A stretch of DNA of 64,000 nt from Pseudoscleropodium purum (GCA_963969395.1 OZ017803.1:15996001-16060000); one strand, 5' to 3'; shown: positions 9,529 to 21,831, counted from the first letter of the stretch. The notes: generated by a model not told the origin, from the letters alone. Program-made: numbers and translations.

Positions 9529-10568
9529 GGGTACGTCCACACCCAGCGTTAGGGGAGGACTTAGCGGGCAGCAATAGACTAGTTCAACAGGAGGCATTCA
9601 GACCACCGTGTGTTTGGAAACGCCAAGCCCAGCCGGAGTCCGATGTGGCAATGCGGAAGAGCGCTCTGACGTCCGAGCACAGCCGCAGGCTTGAGTTACA
9701 GACAAACTTAGCGGCACACTTTAAATAGGAGCAACATCTGGCGAATATGAAGATTTTGGAAGTGAAAGACCGTTGTAAGTTAAGTGACCCCAGAGAAGGC
9801 GATTAATCTAAAACTGTGAGTAATTCATTGTTTAGTAGTCGTGCAAACCTATGGAAGAATTCAATTTAACCGACTGATGAGAACGGTGAATCTTTACAAA
9901 ATGCTGAACAATTTTGTGCACAAACAAGAAGTTATTATAGTGAACGAGTGAATCTTAGTTTTCCAGTGACAAAACTTTGAAAAAGGAATTCAATGATCTC
10001 TTGTCGACAGTTTCTCCTGTAGTTTCTTGCCGCAATCGGTTCGAAGTACTTGTGTGCGTCGCGCATGTGGGGCAAGCTGCTCCCTTCTGAAGTCGTCACC
10101 ACAAATCCCGTCTCCTCTGCACCTTCCTGAAACCCTCGACCAACAGAAGCCTCGCCGCTCTGCAAGTCGACCACGTCATCAGAGAAATTCAGAAATTCAC
10201 ACCCTCATCGACAAACACCCGTTGCCATCCGGACACAAGCCATATCTGAGGCGAAACGCAATACCAGTATCTTGCTCAGTCGGCCACCTCTAGCAACATC
10301 AAGCGCTTCCACGAACAATGTAACAACTCCACACAGGAGTGACGACGTGCTTACTGCGAGGTGGATCGTACAATAGTTCCAATCCATAAAAGGTTAAAAA
10401 ACCCGCCACATGTGAACACCACAGACCTTCCCGGCGTCCACACTTACGTTGCCGGCCGTGGACGTGACTCAGTCGCACGTCAATGCAGGACTCTGCCGCA
10501 GTCCACGATGTTTGACCAACTTAGCGTTCTTGCAACGTTGCGTCCAAACAACAGGTGCGAACGTACCC
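9529..10568. mobile_element. PIF/Harbinger-like non-autonomous element, 1,040 bp
   Basis: The ends are GGGTACGTCCACACC (left) and the reverse complement of GGGTACGTTCGCACC (right), 13 of 15 matching. Direct TAA duplications flank it at 9526-9528 and 10569-10571. A 3-bp TWA duplication with GGG-starting repeats is typical of PIF/Harbinger. No transposase is present. The interior is more GC-rich than its surroundings. On the minus strand at about 10174-9935 it holds a coding-like 79-codon stretch (DLQSGEASVGRGFQEGAEE), possibly captured host DNA; that is inference. Confidence 0.75.
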
Positions 10569-11185
10569 TAAGCACTTCGATGTAGGATGTCTTTTACCAA
10601 GATCTAAAGCTGCCTCCCACGGTATTGAAGATTTTTTCTAAACACCAAGTGTGATGGAATTGCACCAGTAGATATTCATTTTTTCTCATTCGTTTCATTG
10701 GCTCTGCGCTTGTGCTGCGTTGTAAATAATACTTGCGCAAAATCCATCCCTGAGCAGTTTTCTTTGAACGACCCTATGCAAAGAATGTCTCACAAGTTCT
10801 TTATATCCGTTTGGGTGGGATGCTCAGAGCAAGGTCGGAGGAAGGAGAGGTCAGTTGGGAATAAACACAGATCAGTTGTCTTAAGATTTATCTGTTAGAA
10901 ATTGTTCCTCTGTGTTGTAATTTTCTCGACCTCCAATCAAATCATTCCAAGAATATGAAAAATGGTTCACAGAGAGTGCTTTTTTGTGCCGGTAAATGCT
11001 CTCTAAAGTGGTTCTGTTATCGAGTAAGGGAGCTACTCCAACTTCCTCACATTAGCTCACATTAGACTCTGCCGGTGCAAAGCAAAGCCTCCTCCCCTGT
11101 GGTCCAGAGCTTATAACAACATGTAGCTGCTAAATATCTTTCGTTGCTTCCATTGAGACTAACACAGTTGGTGTGGGTTCTGCAG

Positions 11186-11338
11186 AGGACTTGGGATCTT
11201 GTATTACAGAAGTACGCCTCTTTAGGAGGATATGAGAAGTTGATGCAACTATTGGAGGAGCTGAAAGATGTAGGAGTGACAGCGAGTGCTATCACGTACT
11301 CTCAGCTCTTGAAACAGGTCTCGGAGTCCGAGAAAGCT
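11186..11338 (+). pseudogene. Stray PPR-like exon P4
   Basis: Intact 51-codon, phase-0 exon after TTCTGCAG, ending before GTAAAG. It reads RTWDLVLQKYASLGGYEKL, MQLLEELKDVGV and ITYSQLLKQVSESEKA, with the helix-turn-helix spacing and the VTYxxLLK-type motif of pentatricopeptide repeats. About 200 bp upstream and some downstream sequence also match 57056-57382, so a genomic segment was copied, not a transcript. P1-P3 are absent here. Downstream the donor is weaker (GTAAAG) than in copy 2 (GTAAGC). Confidence 0.6.
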
Positions 11339-11639
11339 GTAAAGCTACTCGATGATGTCAGACAGTCAGACAATGTCTGCTATGTAGACATTCTTTTTCT
11401 CATTGTTGTCTCACTTCTCAATAAGGTAGCAACATCCAGAACCGTTATTGTTCCCATAACTAGCTAGTAGAGCACCCTTAAATTGTCTCCAAGAGTACCT
11501 TGAAACCATCACCTACTCTTAATTGTGATTGGTAGGCTTTGAATTTTTAAAATTTTGTTGTGAGAATCAAGGTAGATTTACTTGAGTGCGGTCTAGGGTG
11601 TCCAAGTGAGTTCTACTTCGAAAATTCATAGAAATTAGA

Positions 11640-13500
11640 TGCCTTGTCCAAAAGTTCTATTTTCTTTTTTTTTGAAAATTCATGATTTTCTGCAAGAATA
11701 TTTTTTCTAAAAAAAGATGCCTTTAACCCCTATACATCCAAATCCTTGTCCAAAATTGACAATCTGGAAAAAATCATGATAAAGTGCTATTTGGAAGAAT
11801 ATTTTGGAATTGGCATACAAATAGAAGTTATAGATTTTGAGTTGAAGATTTCAATGTATTGAAGCAATTAGTCATTTTCACCTGAAGAACACCACTACAG
11901 GTGAGGAATACAACTAGCGTTCATTCTTGGGTTTATTCAAAGACATAGCGTTCATTCTTGTTGACCTGTTTTCTTAATGAATGATATGTTCAATAATGAA
12001 TCCGAATCCACCCAAGAAGTGAGCAAAGACCCATAGAATCAGGATGTGGTTTCAGATTATGAACAAGCTGGGCAAATGTTGATTCATCTCGAAGAAAGAC
12101 GTACGATGATGAATTTCTAATGCCATAAAATGAATAGAATCCAGCAGAGATGAAACAATTTTGTTTTCTTCGACACTTGAGTCTTGGAATGCATTATTTC
12201 CCTATAAAGTGTTCAATCAAACCAGGTGGAGTTAAATGAACGGTGAGCTCTTGATTCGAGAAACAAGGTGGTGGAATAATTTGGAAGAAATTAAACTTCC
12301 GTAAGGATAGCCTCCATTGACCAGTGCTGCAATGTACGACTCCCGAACGGAGCAGTCTTACTCTCAGCGACGTCGTAAGCCTGGTCTGGAACAGAGCAGT
12401 GGAGTCTGCGGTACCTCCAATTCACGCCATGTCATCGTCGTCTGGGCAGGCAACAGTGTTTCTCCAGTTTGCCGACTTGCCGACTCTTGAGTGTGTCTTT
12501 TTCACGTTCTGTGCAGCTTTTAACGGGGCAGCGAGGGGTCAATCCCCCCTGTGAAAATAAAAATCTATTTTGTGCTTGAACAATCCTTAAATGCTCAAGG
12601 CCTTTTTAAGTGTGTCTTGACTGTGAAAAAAGAGCATGCACTTATAGTTATCCCCAATGAAGCAAAATGTTGTTTTTTTCAAAATCTAACCGTAAAGATG
12701 TTTAAAGAGCTTGCTGGTTAGTATGTACACCAATTTTGAGTGCAAAATTGCATAAGACTTGTGAGATTATAATAAGAAAAATGTCCATTTTTTATATTTA
12801 GTTTATTGTTTCTCCCCACAATGTTTCAAAAACTTGTAGACAAAAGTTTTTGGGGATTGGAGGTGACATGAACAACTATAAATTGTATTAGCATACTAAA
12901 ATGCATTTTCTAAAAACTTAATTTCACATGAAAAGCTTTTAAATTCATTACACAATCCACCTTGCAAATGTTGGGATGCAAATTTTTCTTATAATTATAA
13001 ATCACAAATAACTCCAAATCAACACTTGAATGTTTATATTTTTAGTGCTAAAAATCATGAAAATATTTTCTTCCCTCCATTGGGGCTGTTTTCAAAGCAA
13101 ATGGATAAGTAGAAGTTTTTTAGATCTCAAATCAAGTGAAATTGGCCAACTTTGCTCAAAGTTGGGAAATGAAGTAAAACTAGCAAGCTTTACTCTTCCA
13201 CTAATGGACATGTATAGCTTTATAGACCTCTCAACAATCAAATATTTACCTTTTTTCAGTGAATAATGAAAAATTTTAATAGTCAATCCTTAAAATTCCC
13301 CCCCCCCAAAAAAAAGAAAATTTTGAATGGTCAAAGCAATTTAATTGTCTGCACCAAAATGAACTTGAAATTTCAGATGACCATATGTGGTTGGTTGGGC
13401 ATTGAAGGGTTAATTTATCTTTTACACCTCTCGTGCAATAGCTCATTTGAGACCTTTAATTCTTGAAATGAATTCAAAATTTTCAAATTTTATCATACAT
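11640..13500. other. Non-coding; contains a relative of the 1982-2482 insertion
   Basis: From about 11727 (TTTAACCCCTATACATCC) sequence resembles the TTAA-flanked insertion in copy 0. About 12320-12545 is a GC-richer block without recognisable coding. The rest is AT-rich with homopolymer runs, including CCCCCCCC followed by an A run at about 13300. I see no gene. Confidence 0.4.
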
Positions 13501-13975
13501 GACAACTAAAAAGTTTGTGTGTTTTTCCCAAGAATAAAATTAGAGACAAGCAAGGGGGTTCACTTGGTTGTGGTGACAATTGTTGTGGAGAAACTTAAAT
13601 TGCTACTAGTTCCCAATTAGTGAAAAGGTGAAAAAATGGAAAGTGAAGTAGAAACAAAGCAATGAGCCTCCAAAAGTGGTACAAACCAAAATTTCATAAG
13701 AAGAGCCTAGTATTGAATATGAAATACCCCCTCTATTATAATCAAATTTGGGTTCAACGTTTGTGAATATTTCTTGAGTTTTACTAGTTGATTTCCTTCA
13801 ATTCCTGTATTTAACTGGTTTTTGAAGTAGTGAGTTCTTTTTTAATCTATTTTTTAAAATCAAAATAGAAATTTTCTAGATGTTTTTAATATACTTTTGT
13901 CCAATGTTTTCAAATTGTAATTAGTTTTTTTCTCAATTCTATTGGTTAACAATTAATTGATTAAAATATCACAGG
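13500..13975 (+). repeat. Dispersed repeat family B, truncated copy
   Basis: Shares an ordered set of motifs with 31735-32810 and 47250-48350: AAGGTGAAAAA with AGTGAAGTAGAAA, TTTCCTTCAATTCCT, TAGAAATTTTCTAG and AATTAATTGATTAA. It is AT-rich and non-coding. Confidence 0.6.
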
Positions 13976-14890
13976 TCAAAATATCATGAAACAAAGGTTG
14001 TGCATCCCTTATTGCTAAGGACTTTCCAATAGTACCAAAAACACGATTAGAGGATGCGTGGTATTGGAGACCTCATTGTAACAAAGCATTCCGATGGCAC
14101 CAAAAATGCAACTAGCTAGGGATGTGCAATGCTAGAGATCTCATTGTAACAAAGCATTTAAGGCCAAATAGAACAAACAACCTAGTTTCAAGTATGAACT
14201 AGTTTTCCTAGTATTGTTGCCATAGTCAAAACGAAAGAAAAAATAATTTTCTAATTTTCTAATTCATAAGAACTTCAAAATTCAATATCTTTCACATTGA
14301 ACATCCAAATGCTACAAAACAAAGCCATCCACCCCTCTTTGTTGAGGGCTTTCCAACAATATCAAGAATGCGACGAAAAGATGTACGGTCCAAGAGATCT
14401 CAACATATTAAACAAAATAAACAACCTAACTTAAAGTATGGATGAAATTCAATAACTTTCACATTGTACATCAAAATGCCATGAAACAAAACATGTGCGC
14501 CTCTTCTCGCCAAGGGCTTTTCAACAATACCAAGAACATGACCAAGAAATGCATAGTCCAAGAGATCTTAACATAACAAACAAAACAAAACAAACAACCT
14601 AACTTAAGGTATGGATGAAATTCAATAACTTTCACACCATATGACCGAATGCCATGAAACAAAACAAAACAAACAACCTAACTTAAGGTATGGATGAAAT
14701 TCAATAACTTTCACACCATATGACCAAATGCCACGAAACAAAACAAAGCCTGTGCACCACTTCTCGCCAAGGGCTTTCCAGGAGTACAAGAACGCAACCG
14801 GGGTGCACAGTCCAAGATTGAGATCTCAACGTCAGACAAGACAAAACAAAGCAAATATCCTCACTGAAGGTATGGATTCTTAACAACTAC
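13975..14890 (-). repeat. Array of partial R1 copies, minus orientation
   Basis: At least four partial units, each with ATGCCATGAAAC-type, CTTCTCGCCAAGGGCTTT, CAAGAACATGACC, GTCCAAGAGATCTCAAC and AACAAACAACCTAACTTA segments. The piece AACTTAAGGTATGGATG recurs at about 14607 and 14683. The nesting suggests repeated insertion or unequal exchange within one family. Confidence 0.65.
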
Positions 14891-14899
14891 AGCTCCAAG

Positions 14900-15580
14900 T
14901 TCTAAGAAATTGAATTGGAACTTAAACTTATGGGACAATTAAGTTTAGAAGATTTGCTTCATTTGACATTTGGAAAAGATTCAAAGAGCTCTCAACCATG
15001 AAACCGTGCCGTTCCACTTTCGCCAGTCTAGTGCTCGAGCCAGAACAGCATCCGTTTTCAGACAAGCATCTGATATATGGCAAGTCTATACCTATCCTAG
15101 AAATTTTTCAGCTCGATCTGAGGCTGCTATCAGTTAAAGAACGTACTAAAATCCACTCGAACTTGCTCTCCGACCTCACTGAAATTTAACAAATGAACGA
15201 ATATGAAGTTCCGTGCCTTTCGAAAGTCAATGAAGACTCCAGATTTCATTGCAAGGCTCCACTTCTAGAAATCGATCGAGGACAAGGACATCCATGGATG
15301 GTTGGCACCCGTCTACAGACATTAATTGTCTGGGCTGCTCGCTTCAGTCCCACCAAGCTGTTCTCAGGCTACCAATAAAAACTCTCGCGCAACACTTTTA
15401 AACATTTTTATTGCAGTGATTGAGAGTGACGCGTTTCGTGTGCAGACAACTTCATATCAGATTTGGTGAACCTTATAGCTAGTCGGTAGTGTAGGATAGG
15501 TATAGCTCTGATAACCTGAGGCTGGAACAGAAAGATTCGGTGAAACAAAAACTCCGAACAGTAATATCATTCAGTACCTA
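14900..15580. other. No supported gene
   Basis: Short open frames exist at 14998-15189 and 15193-15378 (same strand) with moderately protein-like composition. There are no motifs, splice borders or paralogues in the window to support them. Confidence 0.3.
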
Positions 15581-15585
15581 TCTTA

Positions 15586-15944
15586 GAGGCTGTTCGCATG
15601 GGGGGCCGACCTCGACCTTGAGGTCGGGGCAACCCGATCCGCAGGTCGGGCCCCCCGTCATCTCCCTTCCGCATGCAGCCGGAGGTGGCAGTGGTTGCCC
15701 GGCCATTTCAGTTTAACTTTAACTGGAGCTCCCTGCAAACCCGGCGATGAATCGAGCTCTGACAAGTGGCGGATAATTGGGTTTAAGGGGAAGGTCGGGT
15801 TCATGGGCAATTCCGCTTTTCAAGGAACAGAAATCGAAGAGGGAACCCGATCTCCAAATCGGGTTGGGGGCTGTAAATCCCCCCAATGTGAACCACCGGA
15901 CGCCCCTGCAGAGGTCGGGGTCGGGGCTGCATGCGGATAGACCT
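15586..15944. mobile_element. GC-rich Tourist-like MITE, 359 bp
   Basis: The left end is GAGGCTGTTCGCATG and the right end is the complement of AGGTCTATCCGCATG. TTA lies on both sides (15583-15585 and 15945-15947). Just inside, both ends carry GCCGACC/GACC-rich sequence in inverted orientation. It is markedly GC-rich with repeated AGGTCGGG motifs in both orientations, unlike the surrounding AT-rich DNA. Ends and TTA target fit Tourist (PIF/Harbinger) MITEs. No coding. Confidence 0.65.
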
Positions 15945-15949
15945 TTAAT

Positions 15950-17735
15950 AGAAGGAAGTTAAACCCTACAGCGACGCGGGGGAGAGCACACTGCAGATAC
16001 CCTATTACCGTGGAGTTTGAACTGATCCGTTGCGCTACAGAGCAAGGATGGTCATGAAAATTGCCGGAAACTGCTCAAACGGTGCTTCAGGTTGTCAACT
16101 TCAACGTGGAAATAAAGGAAGGTAGAATCATGGACTTGCAGCATGGTAAGAATCATAATTTGGCACGGATGTTAGGATATTTTAAAGCCGATCAGGATCA
16201 AAAAAAGCAAAGCCAGCAAATCTTGCTGCACACACGGACATGTGGGTACCGTGGTTGGATAGTAGCTAACATGGAGCGAAAAGGATGACAAATCCTTGGA
16301 TTCCTGGAATCCGAGGTTTATATTAAATTAGGAAGAGAGAAGACTTCGAATGCAAACGCTGTGTGGCTAGTCCTCGGGACCCACACCCCTGGCTGCCTTC
16401 CCCATCTCCCTTCCTTCAATGAGCCTCCTGCGGGGCAAACCCAGCCTCGAGCAGCCAGGCCGTCCTTCAACCCGCTTGTCGCTTAGATCCGACCTTCCTG
16501 TACCGCCTCCCTCGTCATCGTCCTCTTCGTCTCCCTCGTTCCTGTGTCTGCGTGTCTGCAGTTCTCGTTCTCGTCGTTGTGTGCAGCGCTCCTCTGTGCT
16601 CCTCCTGTAGTACGTGTTGCACATGGCCGTGAAACTAATGCCAACGATTGCCTCTAGTTTGCTACACAAACATCCGATGTAAAATACATGAATACAAGTC
16701 ACCGCAAGATCGTTGTCTACATGAACGATGTTTATGATAGTATCCAAGGGCCAGATGGTCTAACTTTATCTTTCAACATTACGAAGGTAAGTGGTTACCT
16801 TCCCTTCCAGAAAAGCAAGAAGTTTCTTCTTCTGTGGAACCTCATTTTAAAAATCTGTGCCCAATAGATTCATGGCTGAAACGAAAACACTGTCGCTACA
16901 AAGAACTTTCAATTAGAATCTTCTTCGTAAAACTCGTGTGTTGCTACATCCCGAGCTGTAAATCTCAAACTCCATGTTCACGAATGCATGCGGCATACTT
17001 ATACCACATTCACCAGCGCGGTGCACCTGTGGTCCAAGGTTCTGCAATTTTTTTTCGAACTTTCTGCCTGCCCGCTAAGATTTCTCAACCATCCAATTTG
17101 TCATTGCAAAGGAACTGCTTGAATGTGCCGCCGCGCCACTCTGCGGCTTCGCAAGAGGAGTTCATTTGGTTTCGTGTGCTTTCTTTTCCTGCCGAAGAGA
17201 CAGAGGCCACAGTCCGCACCTCCGATCGATAAAGAAGTGAGATTTTGCACGCTTCGAGCGCGACCATCAATTCGAAATTTCCCAGTTCCACAGATTACTA
17301 TTAACACAGCACGGAATTTGAAGATTGAAGCCATCCTTATAATACCGGATAGGACTGATGTTTGTTATATTGAAATTGATGCAGGTGATCAGAGTCAACG
17401 CCACCAGACTGCAACCAGCGAACCCTCATATTTTAGGAGTGCATGACCTGATCAAACTGAGCCACCTGAACAAGCCTTCAGTTTTGCACAATTTAGACTT
17501 TCTATACGCACAAGACAAGAGTTAAATGTAAATCATGCTTTTCTCTTTCTGAATTCGTTTTCTTCCCCTCAAGTTCTCATGTTGTTCTTGAAGAAAGTCG
17601 CGGGTATCATCATCTCTGAGATCATTTCACAACTGAAGGCCTCGGAATTCGCAGTTCGAATAAAGAATTGTTGACTGGGAGTGTTGCTGGGTTTGTTGTT
17701 GCGTGTAGGATGTTTTCTTCTTCAGGGTCGCAGAG
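15950..17735. other. No recognised gene
   Basis: Open stretches occur at about 16061-16288 and 17123-17446, the latter with IRNFPVPQITINTARNLKIE, but no family is recognised. The pyrimidine-rich run at 16480-16580 is low complexity. Confidence 0.3.
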
Positions 17736-18122
17736 ACCCCCTTGTAGAATGCATCTCAAGAGCAAATCACTGACGTGGTTGATTTTCTTGCTGCTCATAT
17801 GGAAAACCTACTTCAGGAGTTCAGGTATGTAATAATCATATTAATTTTGAATGTGATTGCACCATTACTTTAATTTCTGTCACTTCTCCGTCGAATGCTG
17901 AGTCTTCCGAAACGTTTCTAGAGTTAGTGCTGCTCTGACGGTGCTCATTTCGTGATGTGCAGAAAGATCCCTTTGGAGGGAAAAGCAATCTTCGCGATTC
18001 CGAAACCAGGAAGGAGGGGGAAGAGCGGTACACGAAAACTTGACGAGAGGGGTAAAGAACCAGCTCACAATGGCTGGCGTGGGGGGTCTAAGGGATCGGA
18101 GCTGTCAGCGCTGGTCGATTGA
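17736..18122 (+). pseudogene. Two exon-like segments joined by a GT-AG intron, family unknown
   Basis: The first segment ends at 17824 (ITDVVDFLAAHMENLLQEF, donor AG|GTATGT). The second runs 17963-18122 (acceptor GATGTGCAG) with KIPLEGKAIFAIPKPGRRG, then a basic tail and a TGA. The split Arg codon (AG|A) makes the join in frame. The 138-bp intron is a normal plant size. An in-frame TAG upstream (about 17744) could be a decayed Gln. I do not recognise the product. Confidence 0.4.
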
Positions 18123-18889
18123 AAAAGCCAACCAGTATATCAAAGTTAGCTCTTTGCGTGAGGATGCTGTTTTTTGTAAGGGTTTTGTTGCATTATCATT
18201 TATGTTAACTTGTTTTCACGGGATCAACAAGGATAACTGAGGCCTTGTAATTCAATTTACAGATCTATAAAACAAACAAACAACCGGGTGGGGTTCCTCG
18301 TAAAACTGAGCAAAAACGCAAGATAGACACGAAAGAAATCAACTCGTAGACGACTTCTGAGTACCTTCAAGACATTTTCAGGAACCACAGCAGGTAGTTT
18401 GCAAGCATGAGTCAGAGGAACAAGGTGTTAAATCCTGTCAGTCATGAAATTTTCGTCAGTTTCTTAATTAGTGGTGAAGTGTGGATCAAAGCGGCTGCGA
18501 GATCGATCAGTACTATCATTAATTTTCTAGCAATCGTTCCACATCTATACAGAACGACTATATGGAGACGCCAATGTATACAGTAATTCTTTTGTCGGTA
18601 ATGTGACTCTAGTGGAGGATAGAAATTTGTGCTTGCAAATTGTGAAATGAGGAGTTCAGCACCAAGTGTTGGGCAGCTGGCTGTAATACCCAATCCGTGT
18701 TGTTTTGTCTCCTCACAGATTGCAGACTAGCGTACACAAGTGATTTTGGGAGTATTATGCACATTTACCTGACAATGAGAAGTGTCGACGACTTCTTCTT
18801 ACCTGAGAGATGCTGCTTCTACGGGTTGCAGGCCGGGGTATACTAATGGCGAGGCTAATCCGGAATCACCGAATCCCCTACATGACCCT

Positions 18890-19020
18890 CTTGGTCATGC
18901 AGCGACACCAAGTTGAGAGAACTTCCAACATGTGGATAGCAACTTCATACAATATCACAGCCACTGTCGGTGTTGGAGTGCTTGGTCTACCACAAGCTAT
19001 GCTGTTCCTTAAATGCTTCG
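18890..19020 (+). pseudogene. Amino-acid/auxin permease (AAAP)-like exon
   Basis: Encodes SNMWIATSYNITATVGVG followed by VLGLPQAM. This resembles the first transmembrane segment of plant AAAP transporters, whose pattern is W-x-x-x-x-N-x-T-A-x-x-G-x-G-V-L-x-L-P-x-A-M. Only this segment is present. Downstream the frame ends within about ten codons and no further membrane segments follow. Probably a lone decayed exon. Confidence 0.4.
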
Positions 19021-19734
19021 AACCCTTGAAATGAAAGTAGATCCAACTTATTCACACAGATCCATTCAACCGACTGCGCACCCTTGCACGAGTGCTGGAT
19101 TGATCAGTATAGCAGCTTTAATTTGCTTCAATCCAGCTTTCACAAATTCTTTGAAAGTACGTTCAAGATTCAAGTGTATGTGCGGAAGACCTTGATCAAG
19201 TCTGCTGTCGACCAACTGCAAAAGTTTGAAACTGAACCGTTTTGATTAACTTCGATGTGCACAGGATCATCGGCTTGCGACAAATCAAGGCCGAGCTCAT
19301 AACTTGGCCGCGTGTAAGAATTGTCATTCTTATGCAGCAAAAGAATCTTCTACAGAACCTGAACTATGAACGTGCTGACCTAATCGCAAATCCCTTGACA
19401 ATTCCAAATAACTACCAAAGAAAAAACAATATAAGCTCCTAAATCAAAGCACCAAAACGATGTACAAATAAGCTCCTGAATCAAAGGGTCGAAGTGATGC
19501 ACAAGAATCATAATAAGAAAGTGCCTAAAGAGCGCCAAACGGCACCAAACAAACGAGCCCGGCTAGCATAAAGCAGTTCGGGTTGGGGGCCCGCCAAACC
19601 AAGTATGACGTCAGTTCCAGCCCTCGTCAGTGATCATTTACGTAGTCTCTGTCTGCACTGCGGCGTCCTCTGTTTACATGCTGCCCTCCGCTGTTTTCTG
19701 TCCTGGTCCTCTGCTTCCCACCGTTGTCCGCCGT

Positions 19735-20460
19735 CTTCCTCTGTTTTCCACCTTCCTCCTCTGTTTTCCACCTTCCTCCTCTGGTTTCCACATTCCTCCT
19801 CTGGTTTCCACCTTCCTCCTCTGGGTTCCGCCTTCCTCCTCTGTTTTCCGCCTTCCTCCTCTGTTTACCGCCATCCTCCTCTGTTTTCCGCCTTCCCCCT
19901 AGCTGGCCTCTGTTTTCGTCCTTCCTCTGGTTTCGTCCTTCCTCCTCTGGTTTCCGCCTTCCTCCTCTGTTTTCCGCTTTCCTCAGTTTTCCGCTTCCTC
20001 AGTTTTCGGCTCCCTCAGTTTTCCGGCTTCCTCCGATTTCCGATTTCCTCCGATTTCCGCTTTCCTCAGTTTTCGGCTCCCTCAGATTTCCGCTTTCCTC
20101 AGTTTTCCGCTTCGTCAGATTTCCGCTTTCCTCAGTTTTCGGCTCCCTCAGATTTCCGCTTTCCTCAGATTTCCGCTTTCCTCAGTTTTCCGGCTTCCTC
20201 AGATTTCCGCTTTCCTCAGATTTCCGCTTTCCTCAGTTTTCCGCTTCCTCAGATTTCCGCTTTCCTCAGATTTCCGCTTTCCTCAGATTTCCGCTTCCTC
20301 AGTTTTCGGCTCCCTCAGTTTTCCGGCTTCCTCAGATTTCCGCTTTCCTCAGTTTTCCGCTTCCTCAGTTTTCGGCTCCCTCAGTTTTCCGGCTCCCTCA
20401 GTTTTCTGGCTTCCTCAGATTTCCGGCTTCCTCAGTTTTCCGCCTTTCTCCTCTGGAGTC
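19735..20460. repeat. Pyrimidine-rich minisatellite, copy 1
   Basis: Two successive repeat types. The first has about 20-bp units (CTTCCTCCTCTGTTTTCCAC) to about 19980. The second has 16-17-bp units (CCTCAGATTTCCGCTTT and variants with GTTTTCGGCTC) to about 20450. The strand is almost free of stops, so two forward frames stay open for hundreds of codons. The corresponding array of copy 2 uses different, longer units. Confidence 0.85.
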
Positions 20461-20838
20461 CTCCTCTTGGAAGAAGTCCAAGTGTGTCTCCTCAGTGCCT
20501 TTTGTGTGGTGGGGATGCTCCTGTATGTCATTGCTCATGGGTAATGACTAATGAGACATCCTGGCCTGCGAGGAATCCACCGGGGACACAGACACAACAA
20601 CAAGACACGACTTAGAACGAGGGAACAGACCAGGCCGGCGACACAGCACCGAAAGAGACCGTGCTTGTTTGCCACTCCCAGGGAACCTTGCTGGGAGGGT
20701 GTTTTGTTCAAAGAGGGCGCTTTTGTGAGAGTTCGATTGGGCAATTTTGGTTTACTGTTTCTGTTTTTGCGGTGGTGGGATTTTGTTCAAGCGGGTGTGC
20801 CTCGAAAGGTAAGTCTCTAACCTTAACCCTGTCTGAAA

Positions 20839-21062
20839 TGGAGGGCAGACATCCTTGCGAACTTGTGGTGGAGGTGAGCGAGGTGAACGTCGAAATGGTT
20901 AATGATGACTTGCATGCATGAGATACGGCTGAATGAGATCGACTTAGGAGCGGAGGACTCTGCTCCCCGAGATCGGACTGCGGATGTCCCAATTCACATC
21001 GTTCAGTTCGAGGAGATATCTTATTTCTTACTTGTCCGCCTTTGCAGGAAGACTGAAGACTG
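20839..21062 (+). pseudogene. Degenerate acidic-protein gene upstream of PRP8, copy 1
   Basis: ATG context ACCCTGTCTGAAATGGAGGG. The start MEGRHPCELVVEVSEVNVEM diverges from the intact members, and the frame breaks at a TGA after DDLHA. Farther on, EIRLNEIDLGAED-like and TCPPLQED-like text appears in other frames, ending with the family's CTTGTCCGCCTTTGCAGGAA. Confidence 0.55.
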
Positions 21063-21269
21063 AAGGGTGTGTTGAAAAGGAGGCTTATGTTAAAAATAAA
21101 CGTCACTTAAGTGTATGGAGGTGTATTCGCCATTATGTAACTTAGTTTGTGAGGATTAATTCATTTCTTCTTAGCTTTGGCTAGCCCATGGATGGGCTCT
21201 CTTCTTTGTGACGCAGTAAAATTGCGCTCGTTTGGCTTATCTTGCGTGCGAATCAATCTTGGTTTGTGA

Positions 21270-21483
21270 ATGGTTTTCTTTTTTCGCTGTATCAACACTC
21301 TGGTGATAGCTCCGTCGACGAGGGTTACCTCCGAGAGGGTATGTACTAACAGGGAAATAGAAATGTCGACGTGCTTTGGTGCTTCTGCTGATGAGCTTGA
21401 TGAGGGTATCAAGCTCGCGTGCACGCGTGGTTTGAATGCGGGCATCTCCAGCCGGAGCGGTCCAAATGCTCAAGTGTTGTAAG
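21270..21483 (+). pseudogene. P1 exon, first instance in copy 1
   Basis: Starts like the others (MRVTSERVCTNREIEM). After GELDEG-equivalent residues it is frameshifted by an indel at about 21408, so it reads IKLACTRGLNAG instead of HVPWHAW. The donor GTAAGGTGAGGAC is retained. Confidence 0.55.
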
Positions 21484-21736
21484 GTGAGGACTTTGTTGTT
21501 CTCGCTTGCTTCCTATTTCACGCATTTCATACACATGAACCTTGTTGTAATCTCCACTACTAGGAAATGTGGAGCGAAGTTTGGAGCTTTAGAAAACATT
21601 GGCACTTGATTAGTGTTGGGTTTTTCTGCACTGAAATTTAATGGCCACAGGGTTGCAGATACTTCAAGATCTTCGATCAGCGATAGGAAATTGGCACTTC
21701 TTGTAAGCGACTCTAAAGAAAATACGGGTTTTGCAT

Positions 21737-21831
21737 ATATAGTTTGTGAATGACCAAGTTGCTGAGAATATTGTTATCATCCAGGCTTCCGTTTTGGATG
21801 GAACTGATATGAGCCGTGCCTACTCAATTCT
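21737..21831 (+). pseudogene. Px exon, first instance in copy 1
   Basis: 95-bp exon ending at donor TTCT|GTAAGT. It reads ILFVNDQVAENIVIIQASV, then LDGTDMSRAYSI, with no stop. It is the only one of four copies that keeps CAG (Gln) at 21782-21784; the others have TAG or TAA there. Its own acceptor is damaged (GCATATAT instead of GCAGATAT). No known domain recognised. Confidence 0.5.

Noticed and set aside
17123..17446. Open frame with IRNFPVPQITINTARNLK
   Set aside because: No splice borders, paralogue or family match found, and the opposite strand is also open.
19605..20615. 336-codon open frame rich in Pro/Ser/Phe, with an overlapping 275-codon frame
   Set aside because: Both arise from the pyrimidine-rich minisatellite, which has few stops on this strand. 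No other coding evidence.
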